From assembly GCA_029863035.1 (NCBI GenBank), contig JAOTWH010000096.1, positions 1-8,067 of the forward strand: a stretch of 8,067 nt of DNA, read 5' to 3'. Positions 1 to 6,461 of this stretch are shown one piece after another. Source of the stretch: Acidimicrobiia bacterium. Lineage in GTDB: Bacteria > Actinomycetota > Acidimicrobiia > UBA5794 > JAOTWH01. A program made the translations under genes and the position numbers. The notes under the pieces are model-generated. The model did no database searches and had not been told where the DNA came from. It worked only from the letters and a program-made list of their open reading frames with translations. Positions within the stretch are counted from its first letter, which is position 1; each line of letters starts with the position of its first letter.

Positions 1-72
1 GTCGCCCTCGTCGCCCTCGTCGCCCTCGTCGCCCTCGTCGCCCTCGTCGCCCTCGTCGCCCTCGTCGCTCTC
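1..72. repeat. 9-bp tandem repeat (gtcgccctc)n encoding Glu-Gly-Asp
   Basis: Seven perfect copies of gtcgccctc fill positions 1-63, and a one-base variant (gtcgctctc) follows at 64-72. The array touches the window edge, so the true copy number is unknown. Read on the minus strand each unit is GAG-GGC-GAC, Glu-Gly-Asp, inside the zinc-ribbon gene. The variant unit reads Glu-Ser-Asp. The perfect identity, including third codon positions, indicates recent expansion by slippage or unequal recombination. Because the unit is three codons, copy-number change alters tail length without shifting the frame. Confidence 0.95.
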
Positions 73-267
73 GGCGACGAGGTCGGCTGGCGCGGCGAGC
101 TCTGAATCGGACATCGCATCGCGGGCGGATGGGACGTCGCTGCCAGCTGCCGGTACCTCTTCGGCCTGGTCAGACGCCAGATCGGTGAGACGAACGTGCC
201 CGCACCATGGGCAGGCCTCCATGTCAGCTGAATAGCTGATGCCGCATTCGGTGCAAGTGTGTTTCAT
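1..267 (-). CDS. Zinc-ribbon protein with acidic EGD-repeat tail (partial, C-terminus off window)
   Basis: The gene reads leftwards from an ATG at 267-265 and stays open to base 1, giving 89 residues with no stop. The N-terminus has two CxxC knuckles, C5-T-E-C8 and C19-P-W-C22, ten residues apart. This is the typical spacing of a small zinc ribbon. Residues about 24-65 are Ala/Ser/Asp/Glu-rich, low in complexity and probably disordered. From about residue 66 the protein becomes ESD followed by seven perfect Glu-Gly-Asp triplets, so the tail is strongly acidic. The start lies 11 nt after the stop of the YyaL-type gene on the same strand, so the two are probably co-transcribed. I see no clear Shine-Dalgarno, which suggests translational coupling. 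The function is not recognised. Zinc ribbon plus acidic tail could mean a protein- or nucleic-acid-binding adaptor, but that is inference. The gene is real by frame, Cys pattern and position; its full length is unknown. Confidence 0.75.
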   Translation of the reverse strand, partial: MKHTCTECGISYSADMEACPWCGHVRLTDLASDQAEEVPAAGSDVPSARDAMSDSELAAPADLVAESDEGDEGDEGDEGDEGDEGDEGD

Positions 268-278
268 CGGGCGCCATG

Positions 279-2342
279 TTATGGACCGCTGCCTGGCACG
301 GAGTTTCGGTCGCCGAGTTGTTGCTCCAGTACGGAGGGGTCGTCTGTCGGCGCCTGACATACGAATCCCCGGCATAGGTATGCCATGGCGCCATCGGCGC
401 CAGCGGTCTTTTCCGCGAGCACAGGGATCTCGGCTGCGGCCGCACCGTCCCCCCAATCGATGGCCAGGTAGCAGCCTGGTCTGAACCGATTCCGAACGAC
501 CGCTAGGAATCGCTCCATGGCTGGGTCTCCGTCAGCTCCCACCAGTGCGAGCTCTTTCGGCTGTGAGAGCCGGGTATGCAACACCGCAAGAAGGTGACCC
601 ACGCCGCTGGGGTACCCGTCGATGAAGCGACCCGCCGCCTGGAAAACCCGATCTGCCAGGCCAAGCAACTCGTCGTCGCCGGTGTATGCCGCCAGACGCG
701 CCAGGGCCTCGGCCGCCATCGAGTTGGCCGATGGAGTCGGATTGTCCTGTAGTTCCTTTGGTCGGCTGATCAGCTGCTCCGCATCGCGCCCGGTTGTGAA
801 GAATCCTCCTTCTTCATGGTCACCGAACAGATCGATCATGTCGGAGACGAGCTGTCGCGCAGATATGTACCAGTCCAGTTGCCCGGTGGCCTCGTACAAG
901 GCGAAGAACCCCAGGGCCTGCGCCGCGTAGTCCTCGCAGAACGCTGGGATCTCCGCCTTCCCCAGCCTCCAGGATCGCAAGAGCCGCCCGTCTGGGCGTC
1001 GCATCTGGCTCAACACGAACTCGGCGTTGCCTTCAGCGGCCGTCACGTACTTCGATTCGCCGAGGACGGCGCCTGCTTCAGCTAACGCCCGCATGGCCAG
1101 CCCGTTCCACGCAGCTACCACCTTGTCGTCAAGCCCGGGGCGGACTCGTTCTGAGCGCTTCTTAAGCATCGATTCACGAGACTTCGCCACTTCGGTTGCC
1201 GCCTCGCCGGGATCGATGCCGAGGAGGCGAGCTGTCTCAGCGATCGGTCGAGCCGTTAAGACATTGGAACCCTCGAAGTTCCCCTTGGCGGTCAAACCGA
1301 AATGGACGGCCGCGATCGATGCTGCATCGCCCACAGCCTGTGTCATCTCGTCGAACGTCCACACGTAGAATTTGCCCTCTTGTCCTTCGGAGTCGGCGTC
1401 CTCGGCTGAGGAGAAGCCGCCATCCGGTTGGCCAAGGTCGGCCAGGATGTAGTCGAGTGTCTCGGCGGCGATAGTCCGAAACAACTCGTTACCCGTCACC
1501 TGCCACGCTCGCAAATAGAGCCGGGCCAACAACGCGTTGTCGTACAGCATCTTCTCGAAGTGGGGAACAAGCCAGCGGTCGTCAACCGAGTATCTAGCGA
1601 AGCCACCGCCGAGTTGGTCGTAGATCCCACCATGGGCCATCTTCTCGAGGGTGACCTCCAGCATCTTGGTGGCTTGGGGGGCCCAATCTTCCTCAGACAC
1701 CCTCAACAAGTACTCGAGGGTTGGCGCCTGAGGGAACTTCGGTGCTCCGCCGAACCCGCCGTTGCTGCCATCGAAGCTGGAGGCGAGGCGCTCGTAGGCA
1801 GGGCGCAGCGCTTCGGCCCCTGGCACCTGTTGTGTCGGAGGAAGGGACCGGCCGATGGCACCGGAAAGCTCGCTCGCTTGTTGCTCCACCTCTTGGCGGC
1901 GGGTTGTCCACGCATCGTGGACCGCATCCATCACCCGGCCGAACGATGGGTAGTTGGGTCGGTCTGTCGGGGGGTAATAGGTCCCCGCGAAGAACGGTCT
2001 GCCGTCTGGCGCCAGGAACACCGTCATTGGCCAGCCACCCTGGCCCGACATCGCCTGCACCGCTTCCATGTAGATGCGGTCGACGTCGGGGCGTTCCTCC
2101 CGGTCCACTTTGACAGGGACGAATCGTTCGTTGATGACGGCGGCCGTGGCGGGATCCTCGAAGGACTCGTGAGCCATCACATGGCACCAGTGGCACGCCG
2201 AGTACCCGATGGACAGCAGCACCGGCCGATCTTCGCGCCGGGCAAGCTCGAATGCTTCATCGCCCCACTCGTGCCAGTCGACAGGGTTGTCTGCATGTTG
2301 CAGCAGATAGGGGCTCGTCGAGTTGGCCAGACGGTTGGACAT
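279..2342 (-). CDS. yyaL: Thioredoxin-domain protein, YyaL/SPATA20 (DUF255, COG1331) family
   Basis: This 687-residue protein has the usual length and full domain plan of the YyaL/SPATA20 family. Residues 1 to about 165 form the DUF255 thioredoxin-like domain. It opens with [20 protein letters not shown] and has the redox-type motif C50-H-W-C53-HVM-H-ESFED, then [12 protein letters not shown] (78-89) and [13 protein letters not shown] (102-114). Residues about 175-660 match the all-helical barrel part. Hallmarks are [10 protein letters not shown] (195-204), [11 protein letters not shown] (241-251), [11 protein letters not shown] (260-270), [10 protein letters not shown] (311-320), [16 protein letters not shown] (405-420) and [13 protein letters not shown] (535-547). 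The barrel resembles glycan-epimerase/hydrolase folds, but no biochemical reaction is firmly established for the bacterial family, so a redox or protein-quality role is inference. No signal peptide is seen, so it is probably cytoplasmic. The ATG at 2342 fits the family N-terminus exactly, although no strong Shine-Dalgarno precedes it. It is the first gene of a likely two-gene unit with the zinc-ribbon gene. Confidence 0.95.
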   Translation of the reverse strand: MSNRLANSTSPYLLQHADNPVDWHEWGDEAFELARREDRPVLLSIGYSACHWCHVMAHESFEDPATAAVINERFVPVKVDREERPDVDRIYMEAVQAMSGQGGWPMTVFLAPDGRPFFAGTYYPPTDRPNYPSFGRVMDAVHDAWTTRRQEVEQQASELSGAIGRSLPPTQQVPGAEALRPAYERLASSFDGSNGGFGGAPKFPQAPTLEYLLRVSEEDWAPQATKMLEVTLEKMAHGGIYDQLGGGFARYSVDDRWLVPHFEKMLYDNALLARLYLRAWQVTGNELFRTIAAETLDYILADLGQPDGGFSSAEDADSEGQEGKFYVWTFDEMTQAVGDAASIAAVHFGLTAKGNFEGSNVLTARPIAETARLLGIDPGEAATEVAKSRESMLKKRSERVRPGLDDKVVAAWNGLAMRALAEAGAVLGESKYVTAAEGNAEFVLSQMRRPDGRLLRSWRLGKAEIPAFCEDYAAQALGFFALYEATGQLDWYISARQLVSDMIDLFGDHEEGGFFTTGRDAEQLISRPKELQDNPTPSANSMAAEALARLAAYTGDDELLGLADRVFQAAGRFIDGYPSGVGHLLAVLHTRLSQPKELALVGADGDPAMERFLAVVRNRFRPGCYLAIDWGDGAAAAEIPVLAEKTAGADGAMAYLCRGFVCQAPTDDPSVLEQQLGDRNSVPGSGP

Positions 2343-2464
2343 GGCACGCGATGCTATGACGAGTGACTAGGTACCGCGCCTGGTCGGCACCAGACGGTAG
2401 ATCTGAGTGGGTGTGACTTTTCTTCCATTTATCGCTTCAAAGGTCGAGCTTGGATAGAGCCCAT

Positions 2465-2506
2465 TGGCGAAATCGCCAGTAGCTAGTTGATGAAAACAAC
2501 TCGCGA
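2465..2506. promoter_or_regulatory. Cluster of small inverted repeats upstream of sigma-factor promoter
   Basis: Three dyads lie within 42 bp. TGGCGA-aa-TCGCCA (2465-2478) has perfect 6-bp arms. AGTTG-(7 nt)-CAACT (2485-2501) has 5-bp arms, and TCGCGA (2501-2506) is a perfect 6-bp palindrome. They lie just upstream of the candidate -35 hexamer at 2515, where activator or repressor sites are often found. They could serve the rightward sigma gene or the leftward YyaL gene. Short palindromes also arise by chance at this GC content, so regulatory function is inference. Confidence 0.3.
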
Positions 2507-2514
2507 AACTGGGC

Positions 2515-2543
2515 TTCACAAGGTTGAGGCTTCATGGCATAGT
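2515..2543 (+). promoter_or_regulatory. Candidate sigma-70-type promoter for the sigma-factor gene
   Basis: TTCACA at 2515-2520 matches five of six bases of the TTGACA consensus. CATAGT at 2538-2543 matches four of six of TATAAT. The spacer is exactly 17 bp. Transcription would start near 2550, leaving a leader of roughly 84 nt before the sigma-factor ATG. It is the best-scoring pair I could see in the 291-bp gap. In the rest of the gap I see only the small dyads at 2465-2506, a weak hairpin at 2372-2399 and micro-ORFs. I found no convincing leftward promoter for the YyaL-type gene. Confidence 0.45.
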
Positions 2544-2610
2544 GGTGGTCCGAACTGGGTCGATTAATAGGGCACGACCCATGGCCAGGAGCAGCTAGGG
2601 CGGCTCCATC

Positions 2611-2637
2611 GAGGAGGACCGAGGGATGGATCGATGA
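2611..2637 (+). promoter_or_regulatory. Two-part ribosome-binding region with micro-ORF (Met-Asp-Arg-stop) overlapping the sigma-factor start
   Basis: A strong Shine-Dalgarno GAGGAGG (2611-2617) sits 8 nt before an ATG at 2626. That ATG opens a three-codon frame, ATG-GAT-CGA-TGA. Its stop (2635-2637) overlaps the sigma-factor ATG (2634-2636) in an ATGA arrangement. A weaker GAGGG (2621-2625) lies 8 nt before the sigma ATG itself. The stronger site is 16 nt from the sigma start, which is long for direct use. Either the weak site drives sigma translation directly, or ribosomes finish the micro-ORF and reinitiate. What is seen is the layout; translation of the micro-ORF is inference. Confidence 0.4.
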
Positions 2638-3602
2638 CCGTCGTCGCAGGTAGGGCGAATCAAGAGCGACATGGCAAACTCACCGACGACCGAGGGCGGC
2701 TAACTACCGATCTGGTGAGCCAGTACCTGAGCGCCATTGGCGAGTACGACCTACTCACACCAGAGCAAGAAGTCGAGTTCGCACAGAAGATCGAAGCCGG
2801 CGAGGAAGCTGCGATCAAGCTCGAGAGGAAGCAGTTCAAGACCAGGAAGACCGAGATCGAGCTGTTGCGGGCGGCTCGCCAGGGTTACATCGCCAAGGAT
2901 GCCTTCCTCACCGCCAACTTGAGACTGGTGGTGGCCAACGCCAGGCGGTATGCGAACACCAGCGGCATCGACTTCCTCGACCTGATCCAAGAGGGCAACC
3001 TCGGGTTGATTCGGGCAGTCGAGAAATTCGATTGGCGCAAGGGCTTCAAGTTCTCCACCTATGCCACCTGGTGGATTCGCCAGGCGATAACACGGGCCAT
3101 CGCCGATAAGTCCCGCACCGTGCGCATTCCGGTGCACCTGCACGACACTCTGGCTGCGGTACGTGCCGCCCAAGCGACCCTCAAGGCTCACTTGGGACGC
3201 GACCCAAGACCCGACGAGATCGCGGCCGAGGCCGGAGTAAGCACCGACAAGGTTGAGCTGGCATTGGCGGTATCCGAGACCGTCTCGCTGGAACAGCCGG
3301 TTGGTGAAGACGGCGCTCAACTGGCCGACTTCATTCAGGACGAGAGCGCCTCGGATCCCGTCGAGTTGACCGAGGAGATGGATATGGCCAACAGCCTGCG
3401 TCTATCCATCGACAAGCTCCCGGTTCGTGAGGGCAGGATCCTGGGTCTCCGCTACGGGTTCGCCGACGGCGTACCTCGCACGCTGGAGGAAATCGGCGCC
3501 GAGTTCAATCTGACCCGCGAGCGCATCCGCCAGCTTGAGAAGCTGGCCCTGTGTCGCTTGCGCCACCCGTCGTTTGGGATCAGAGAGCAGGATCTGGTTT
3601 AG
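2634..3602 (+). CDS. RNA polymerase sigma factor, sigma-70 family group 2
   Basis: The protein is 322 residues and directs RNA polymerase to promoters. Region 1.2 is at about 26-60 ([20 protein letters not shown]). Region 2 spans about 88-160 and includes [13 protein letters not shown] (94-106), [20 protein letters not shown] (114-133) and the -10-reading segment [19 protein letters not shown] (138-156), which is essentially the housekeeping sequence. Region 3 covers about 161-245. The region 4 helix-turn-helix is at about 282-313, with TRERIRQLE (294-302) for -35 contact and the closing LRHPS. There is no long region 1.1, which together with the length marks group 2 (RpoS/HrdB-paralogue-like) rather than the essential group 1 factor. 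Because the -10 and -35 reading residues are consensus-like, it should recognise promoters close to housekeeping ones. A Lys/Arg/Glu-rich stretch at about 62-80 sits between regions 1.2 and 2. The ATG at 2634 is chosen because no other plausible start precedes region 1.2. The CBS gene follows on the same strand. Confidence 0.95.
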   Translation: MTVVAGRANQERHGKLTDDRGRLTTDLVSQYLSAIGEYDLLTPEQEVEFAQKIEAGEEAAIKLERKQFKTRKTEIELLRAARQGYIAKDAFLTANLRLVVANARRYANTSGIDFLDLIQEGNLGLIRAVEKFDWRKGFKFSTYATWWIRQAITRAIADKSRTVRIPVHLHDTLAAVRAAQATLKAHLGRDPRPDEIAAEAGVSTDKVELALAVSETVSLEQPVGEDGAQLADFIQDESASDPVELTEEMDMANSLRLSIDKLPVREGRILGLRYGFADGVPRTLEEIGAEFNLTRERIRQLEKLALCRLRHPSFGIREQDLV

Positions 3603-3658
3603 TCGATTTTTCTGATTTCTCGAATCCTGGCGTGACGATCTGTCTAGATTGAAGGGGC

Positions 3659-3672
3659 AAGGGAGGGCGATG
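3659..3672 (+). promoter_or_regulatory. Ribosome-binding site deciding the CBS-gene start
   Basis: The purine-rich AAGGGAGGG (3659-3667) immediately precedes the ATG at 3670, with AAGGG about 6 nt from it. An in-frame TTG at 3649 would add seven residues (MKGQGRA) encoded by this same purine-rich stretch, which reads better as a ribosome-binding site. A TAGATT (3645-3650) could be a -10 element for an internal promoter, but no matching -35 is visible. Readthrough from the sigma gene is therefore equally likely. Confidence 0.55.
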
Positions 3673-4044
3673 GAACTCAGCTCACTCGTCGGCGGAAGCA
3701 GCGAAGTCATTGGGCCCGAGGCCACTTTGGAGCATGCCGCCCAGACGATCATCAAGGCAGGCATTGGCAGCCTCGCCGTGGTCGACGGTCGCACCCTGGC
3801 GGGCATAATCACAGAACGCGACATCGTGCGCGCGGTGGCGGAAGGCGCCGACCTTGGTGCAGCTGTGGTCAAGGACTGGATGACCGAATCGCCAGACACC
3901 GTGGGGCCAGAAGTGGAGGCGGAGGACGCCGCTACCTGGATGTTGGAAATGGGCTACCGACATTTGCCTGTCATGGAGAACGACGAGCTATTGGGTGTCG
4001 TATCGATACGCGACCTGTTGTGGGCTCTTACCTCAGGCGGCTAG
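3670..4044 (+). CDS. Tandem CBS-domain protein
   Basis: This 124-residue protein consists of two CBS motifs and nothing else (a single Bateman module). CBS1 is at about 8-60 with GSLAVVD (33-39) and GIITERDIVRAV (45-56). CBS2 is at about 67-121 with the linker KDWMTESPDTV (68-78), GYRHLPVM (95-102) and GVVSIRDLLWAL (109-120). Both modules keep the S/T-x-x-D signature, TERD (48-51) and SIRD (112-115), that contacts ribose in nucleotide-binding CBS pairs. A small adenosine nucleotide such as AMP or ATP is the likely ligand by family analogy. No effector domain is attached, so it must act on a partner. The gene starts 67 nt after the sigma-factor stop on the same strand. A shared transcript and a link to sigma activity are possible, but that is inference. 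Its TAG stop overlaps the convergent ATPase gene by four bases. Confidence 0.9.
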   Translation: MELSSLVGGSSEVIGPEATLEHAAQTIIKAGIGSLAVVDGRTLAGIITERDIVRAVAEGADLGAAVVKDWMTESPDTVGPEVEAEDAATWMLEMGYRHLPVMENDELLGVVSIRDLLWALTSGG

Positions 4045-6410
4045 CCGACAGGTATCCACACCAAGGAGATATCGTCGACTGAGATGTCGGTCTTCTCGAG
4101 TCCGACCTCCATCTCCTCGATCTGGTCGGCCTTCTCGGCCCACTCGTCGTTGATCTCGCGGACGTCTTCGATGGCGTCCAGTTCCAGATCCTCTAGGTCC
4201 TCGATCTTGGCCGTCAGCTTGTCCTGCGCCGTGGCGCGGCGCTGTTCGGTTCGCCTGACCTGGCCGCGCTTGGAGCCCAGAGTGGAAAGGGAGCGCGCGT
4301 TGCGGCGGCCGCCCAATAGCGATCCGAGGATCTTGCCGGCGCCGCTGAGCAGCTCGTCCCTCTTGCGGGTCTCCACATCCACCGACAGCTCGTCCAGCCG
4401 TGCTTCTGCCGTTCGCACCTGCTCTCGTAGACGGTCCATCTTCGCCTCGAGCTTGTCCTTGAGCTTCACCACCTCTTGGTCTGCCGCCGTTTGTGCCGCC
4501 TCGTCGCAGCGAGCCTCGAACTCTTCGCGTGACTCGCCTGGTCTCGAGTACAGCTTGAGGGTTGCGTTCCGAAGCACGCTGATCGATTGGTTGCGGTACA
4601 GGTGCTCCTTAACGGCTATCGCGGCTGCCTTGAAGTACGCAGCCTTGTCGAGAGGCGCTTCGGGGAGGCGATACACCGCGCCGTCGGGTTCCTCGGTGCG
4701 GAAGTCGCGATCGTCGTAGTCGACTGCCACCAGCTTGTCGGGATCGAACGGCTCGGTGAGCGGATAGGCGATGGCCTCCCACTCCTCTTTGTGATTGATC
4801 TTGGCGGGCGTGTCGTCGAAAACGAGCTGAACCCTGGCTGCCAGTGCTGCGGCGTAGGTCTTGCCTGCCGTCTCGATGCCGATGGCGGCCGCCCACGGCG
4901 CCGCCGGGTCCAGGTAGGCAACGGGTGTCCCCTTGGCAACCGCCGGCACCATGGTGGTCTCGTCTGCAGCCACCTCCTCGACCGCAGGGTCGGTCGTGGC
5001 GGCACTGGATACTGCTGCGCGCTGTGGCGAATCTTCGGTGAGGTCGCCGATCTGTTCCTTGGTGAGCGGACCGCGCAGATACGACATCGCCCAGCGAGTC
5101 GTGAAGATCGTGGGCTCGGCGTCTCGCGTGTTGTGAAGCAGGAACTGACGTTTATCAAGCCCCGAGATGGTCTTGTCGAGTGCCTTAATGTCGACACCGC
5201 CCCTGGCCGATTGCAGGCCTTCGAGGATCCTCGCTTTGTCACGCTCCGTTTGCAGTCGTCCAACGCACCACGTTCCAGCGTTCGACATCGCTTTGTAATC
5301 GAGGTCGACAGGGTTCTGGGTGGAAAGAAGGAGGCCGACCCCGAATGCCCTGGCCTGTTTGAGCAGGGTGAGTATGGGTTTCTTGGCTGGTGGTTCCGCA
5401 GTTGGGGGAACGAACCCGAAGACCTCATCCATGTAGACCATGGCTCGCAGCTCCCCGGATCCCCCCTGGCTCCGCATCCAGGTGACCACCTTCGACAGGA
5501 TCAATGTGACGATGAACTGGCGCTCCTCGTCAGACAAGTGGGCGAGGTAGAGAATGGCCGCCCGGGGCTTGCCGCTCTCGTCCCACAGCATCGAGCCAAC
5601 GTCAAGCGGTGGGCCATCTAGCCACGCGGAGAACGACGGGGAGGCGATGAGGGCGTTGAGCTTCATGGCCAGCGCCATGCGATCTTTGTCAGGGAAGAAG
5701 GTGTCGAGTTCGAACACGCCGAGCTTGCGCATTGGAGGTTGCTGGATCTGCCCCAGCAGGGAGGCAAGATCAAGGTCTTTGCCTGCCGCCCAGGAATGCT
5801 CGATGAGGTTCGAGACCAGGATGTGCTCGCGGCTCGACAGCGGATCTGACTCGATCCCGGCCAAATTGAGCAAGGCCGAGACGAATCCCTCTATCTCGTC
5901 ACGCAGAGCCTCCGCCTCATCTTCGAAGTCGCCGCTGGGGGCGGCAAGGCTTCCGACGATGTTGACCGGTATCCCGGCGTTCGAGCCGGGTGTGTAGACG
6001 GTGAACTCCGCTCCGTCCTTGAGAGCTTGCATCTGGGCACTGCCAAGGCCCCACCCAGCCAATCCCTTGGTCCATAGCTCGGCTGTGGACGCAGCCATCT
6101 CGGCCACGGTCTTTCCCTCGTTGCGAGCCACTGCTTCGTCCACCCATGGCTCGAAGTCGGCGGCCGCAAGCTGGGGGAAGTTCAGTAGGAGGTTGGTCAT
6201 ATCCCCTTTGGGATCGAGTATCAGTGTGGGGATACCGGCGCGCAGGGCTTCCTCGAGATAGATGATCCCGAGGCCGGTCTTGCCCGAACCGGTCATGCCA
6301 ACGATGACGCCGTGCGTCGTGAGGTCGCTCGGGTCGTAATCGACGAGGTCGTCCTCCCGATCCCCGGTCTTGGGGTCGACGACGCCACCTAAGTAAAAAC
6401 CGTCGCTCAC
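4041..6410 (-). CDS. HerA/FtsK-superfamily P-loop ATPase (DUF87-like) with C-terminal coiled-coil hairpin
   Basis: The protein is 789 residues, cytoplasmic, with no membrane segment. Residues 30-80 hold Walker A G38-M-T-G-S-G-K44-T45 and the HerA-type LDPKGD (65-70). Walker B is MVYMD328-E329. The sensor-like LLSTQNPVDLDY is at 361-372, and GRLQTERDKARIL (384-396) supplies candidate arginine fingers. Residues about 460-497 are an Ala/Thr/Glu linker. About 498-640 is a less characterised middle domain. About 640-687 and 715-775 are heptad-rich charged helices flanking a Gly-rich hydrophobic tip (GAGKILGSLLGG, 690-701), as in an antiparallel coiled-coil hairpin. The protein ends DISLVWIPVG. HerA-family enzymes are hexameric DNA translocases; whether this one acts on DNA is unproven. 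I recognise this layout as a recurring 'ATP-binding protein' family of unknown role. The GTG start is fixed by GGAGG at 6422-6418, 7 nt upstream. No NurA, SIR2 or other HerA nuclease partner lies in the window. Confidence 0.9.
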   Translation of the reverse strand: MSDGFYLGGVVDPKTGDREDDLVDYDPSDLTTHGVIVGMTGSGKTGLGIIYLEEALRAGIPTLILDPKGDMTNLLLNFPQLAAADFEPWVDEAVARNEGKTVAEMAASTAELWTKGLAGWGLGSAQMQALKDGAEFTVYTPGSNAGIPVNIVGSLAAPSGDFEDEAEALRDEIEGFVSALLNLAGIESDPLSSREHILVSNLIEHSWAAGKDLDLASLLGQIQQPPMRKLGVFELDTFFPDKDRMALAMKLNALIASPSFSAWLDGPPLDVGSMLWDESGKPRAAILYLAHLSDEERQFIVTLILSKVVTWMRSQGGSGELRAMVYMDEVFGFVPPTAEPPAKKPILTLLKQARAFGVGLLLSTQNPVDLDYKAMSNAGTWCVGRLQTERDKARILEGLQSARGGVDIKALDKTISGLDKRQFLLHNTRDAEPTIFTTRWAMSYLRGPLTKEQIGDLTEDSPQRAAVSSAATTDPAVEEVAADETTMVPAVAKGTPVAYLDPAAPWAAAIGIETAGKTYAAALAARVQLVFDDTPAKINHKEEWEAIAYPLTEPFDPDKLVAVDYDDRDFRTEEPDGAVYRLPEAPLDKAAYFKAAAIAVKEHLYRNQSISVLRNATLKLYSRPGESREEFEARCDEAAQTAADQEVVKLKDKLEAKMDRLREQVRTAEARLDELSVDVETRKRDELLSGAGKILGSLLGGRRNARSLSTLGSKRGQVRRTEQRRATAQDKLTAKIEDLEDLELDAIEDVREINDEWAEKADQIEEMEVGLEKTDISVDDISLVWIPVG

Positions 6411-6422
6411 GGTTATTCCTCC
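6408..6422 (-). promoter_or_regulatory. Strong ribosome-binding site and GTG start of the HerA-like ATPase
   Basis: On the minus strand GGAGG (complement of cctcc at 6418-6422) stands 7 nt before GTG (6410-6408). This near-ideal Shine-Dalgarno decides the GTG as the start. It contrasts with the divergent peptidase and the transporter, which have none. Confidence 0.8.
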
Positions 6423-6445
6423 GTGGGTGGGGATAGTGGGGCGAG

Positions 6446-6451
6446 TCTAAT
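6446..6451 (+). promoter_or_regulatory. Candidate -10 element, near-leaderless start of the M15 peptidase gene
   Basis: TCTAAT matches five of six bases of TATAAT and ends 10 nt before the ATG at 6462. Transcription would begin at about 6457-6460, leaving a leader of only 2-5 nt. That agrees with the absence of a Shine-Dalgarno before this ATG. No recognisable -35 hexamer is found 16-18 bp upstream, so the call rests on the -10 alone. Confidence 0.35.
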
Positions 6452-6461
6452 TCGGCCGACC

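Noticed and set aside
1..72. Short repeats as a CRISPR array
   Set aside because: The units are 9 bp and head-to-tail without spacers, and they encode an in-frame EGD tail. The 20-bp repeats at 7355-7414 are likewise spacer-free.
1428..2366. 312-codon plus-strand open frame
   Set aside because: It lies entirely antisense to the strongly supported YyaL-type gene, shows no recognisable motif, and is the kind of open frame produced by high-GC codon bias.
2372..2399. Hairpin (TACCG...CGGTA around CTGGT-cggc-ACCAG) as a terminator
   Set aside because: The stem is interrupted by an asymmetric internal loop and no T-tract follows directly. No gene ends here on either strand.
2751..3320. 189-codon minus-strand open frame
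   Set aside because: It is a mirror of the sigma factor in the most conserved region and has no independent support.
3649..3669. TTG start adding MKGQGRA to the CBS protein
   Set aside because: The added codons are the purine-rich stretch that best serves as ribosome-binding site for ATG 3670, and the family N-terminus does not need them.
3603..3669. Terminator between sigma and CBS genes
   Set aside because: T-rich stretches are present, but only 4-bp complementary arms (for example ATCT-gtct-AGAT at 3638-3649) can be formed. That is too weak to call.
4587..5621. 344-codon plus-strand open frame
   Set aside because: It is antisense to the HerA-like ATPase, has Gly/Arg/Val-rich composition and no family motif. 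The opposite strand carries intact Walker motifs.
6423..6461. GTG start adding 13 residues to the peptidase
   Set aside because: It would put a non-hydrophobic stretch ahead of a clear lipoprotein signal, has no Shine-Dalgarno, and lies immediately beside the ATPase ribosome-binding site.
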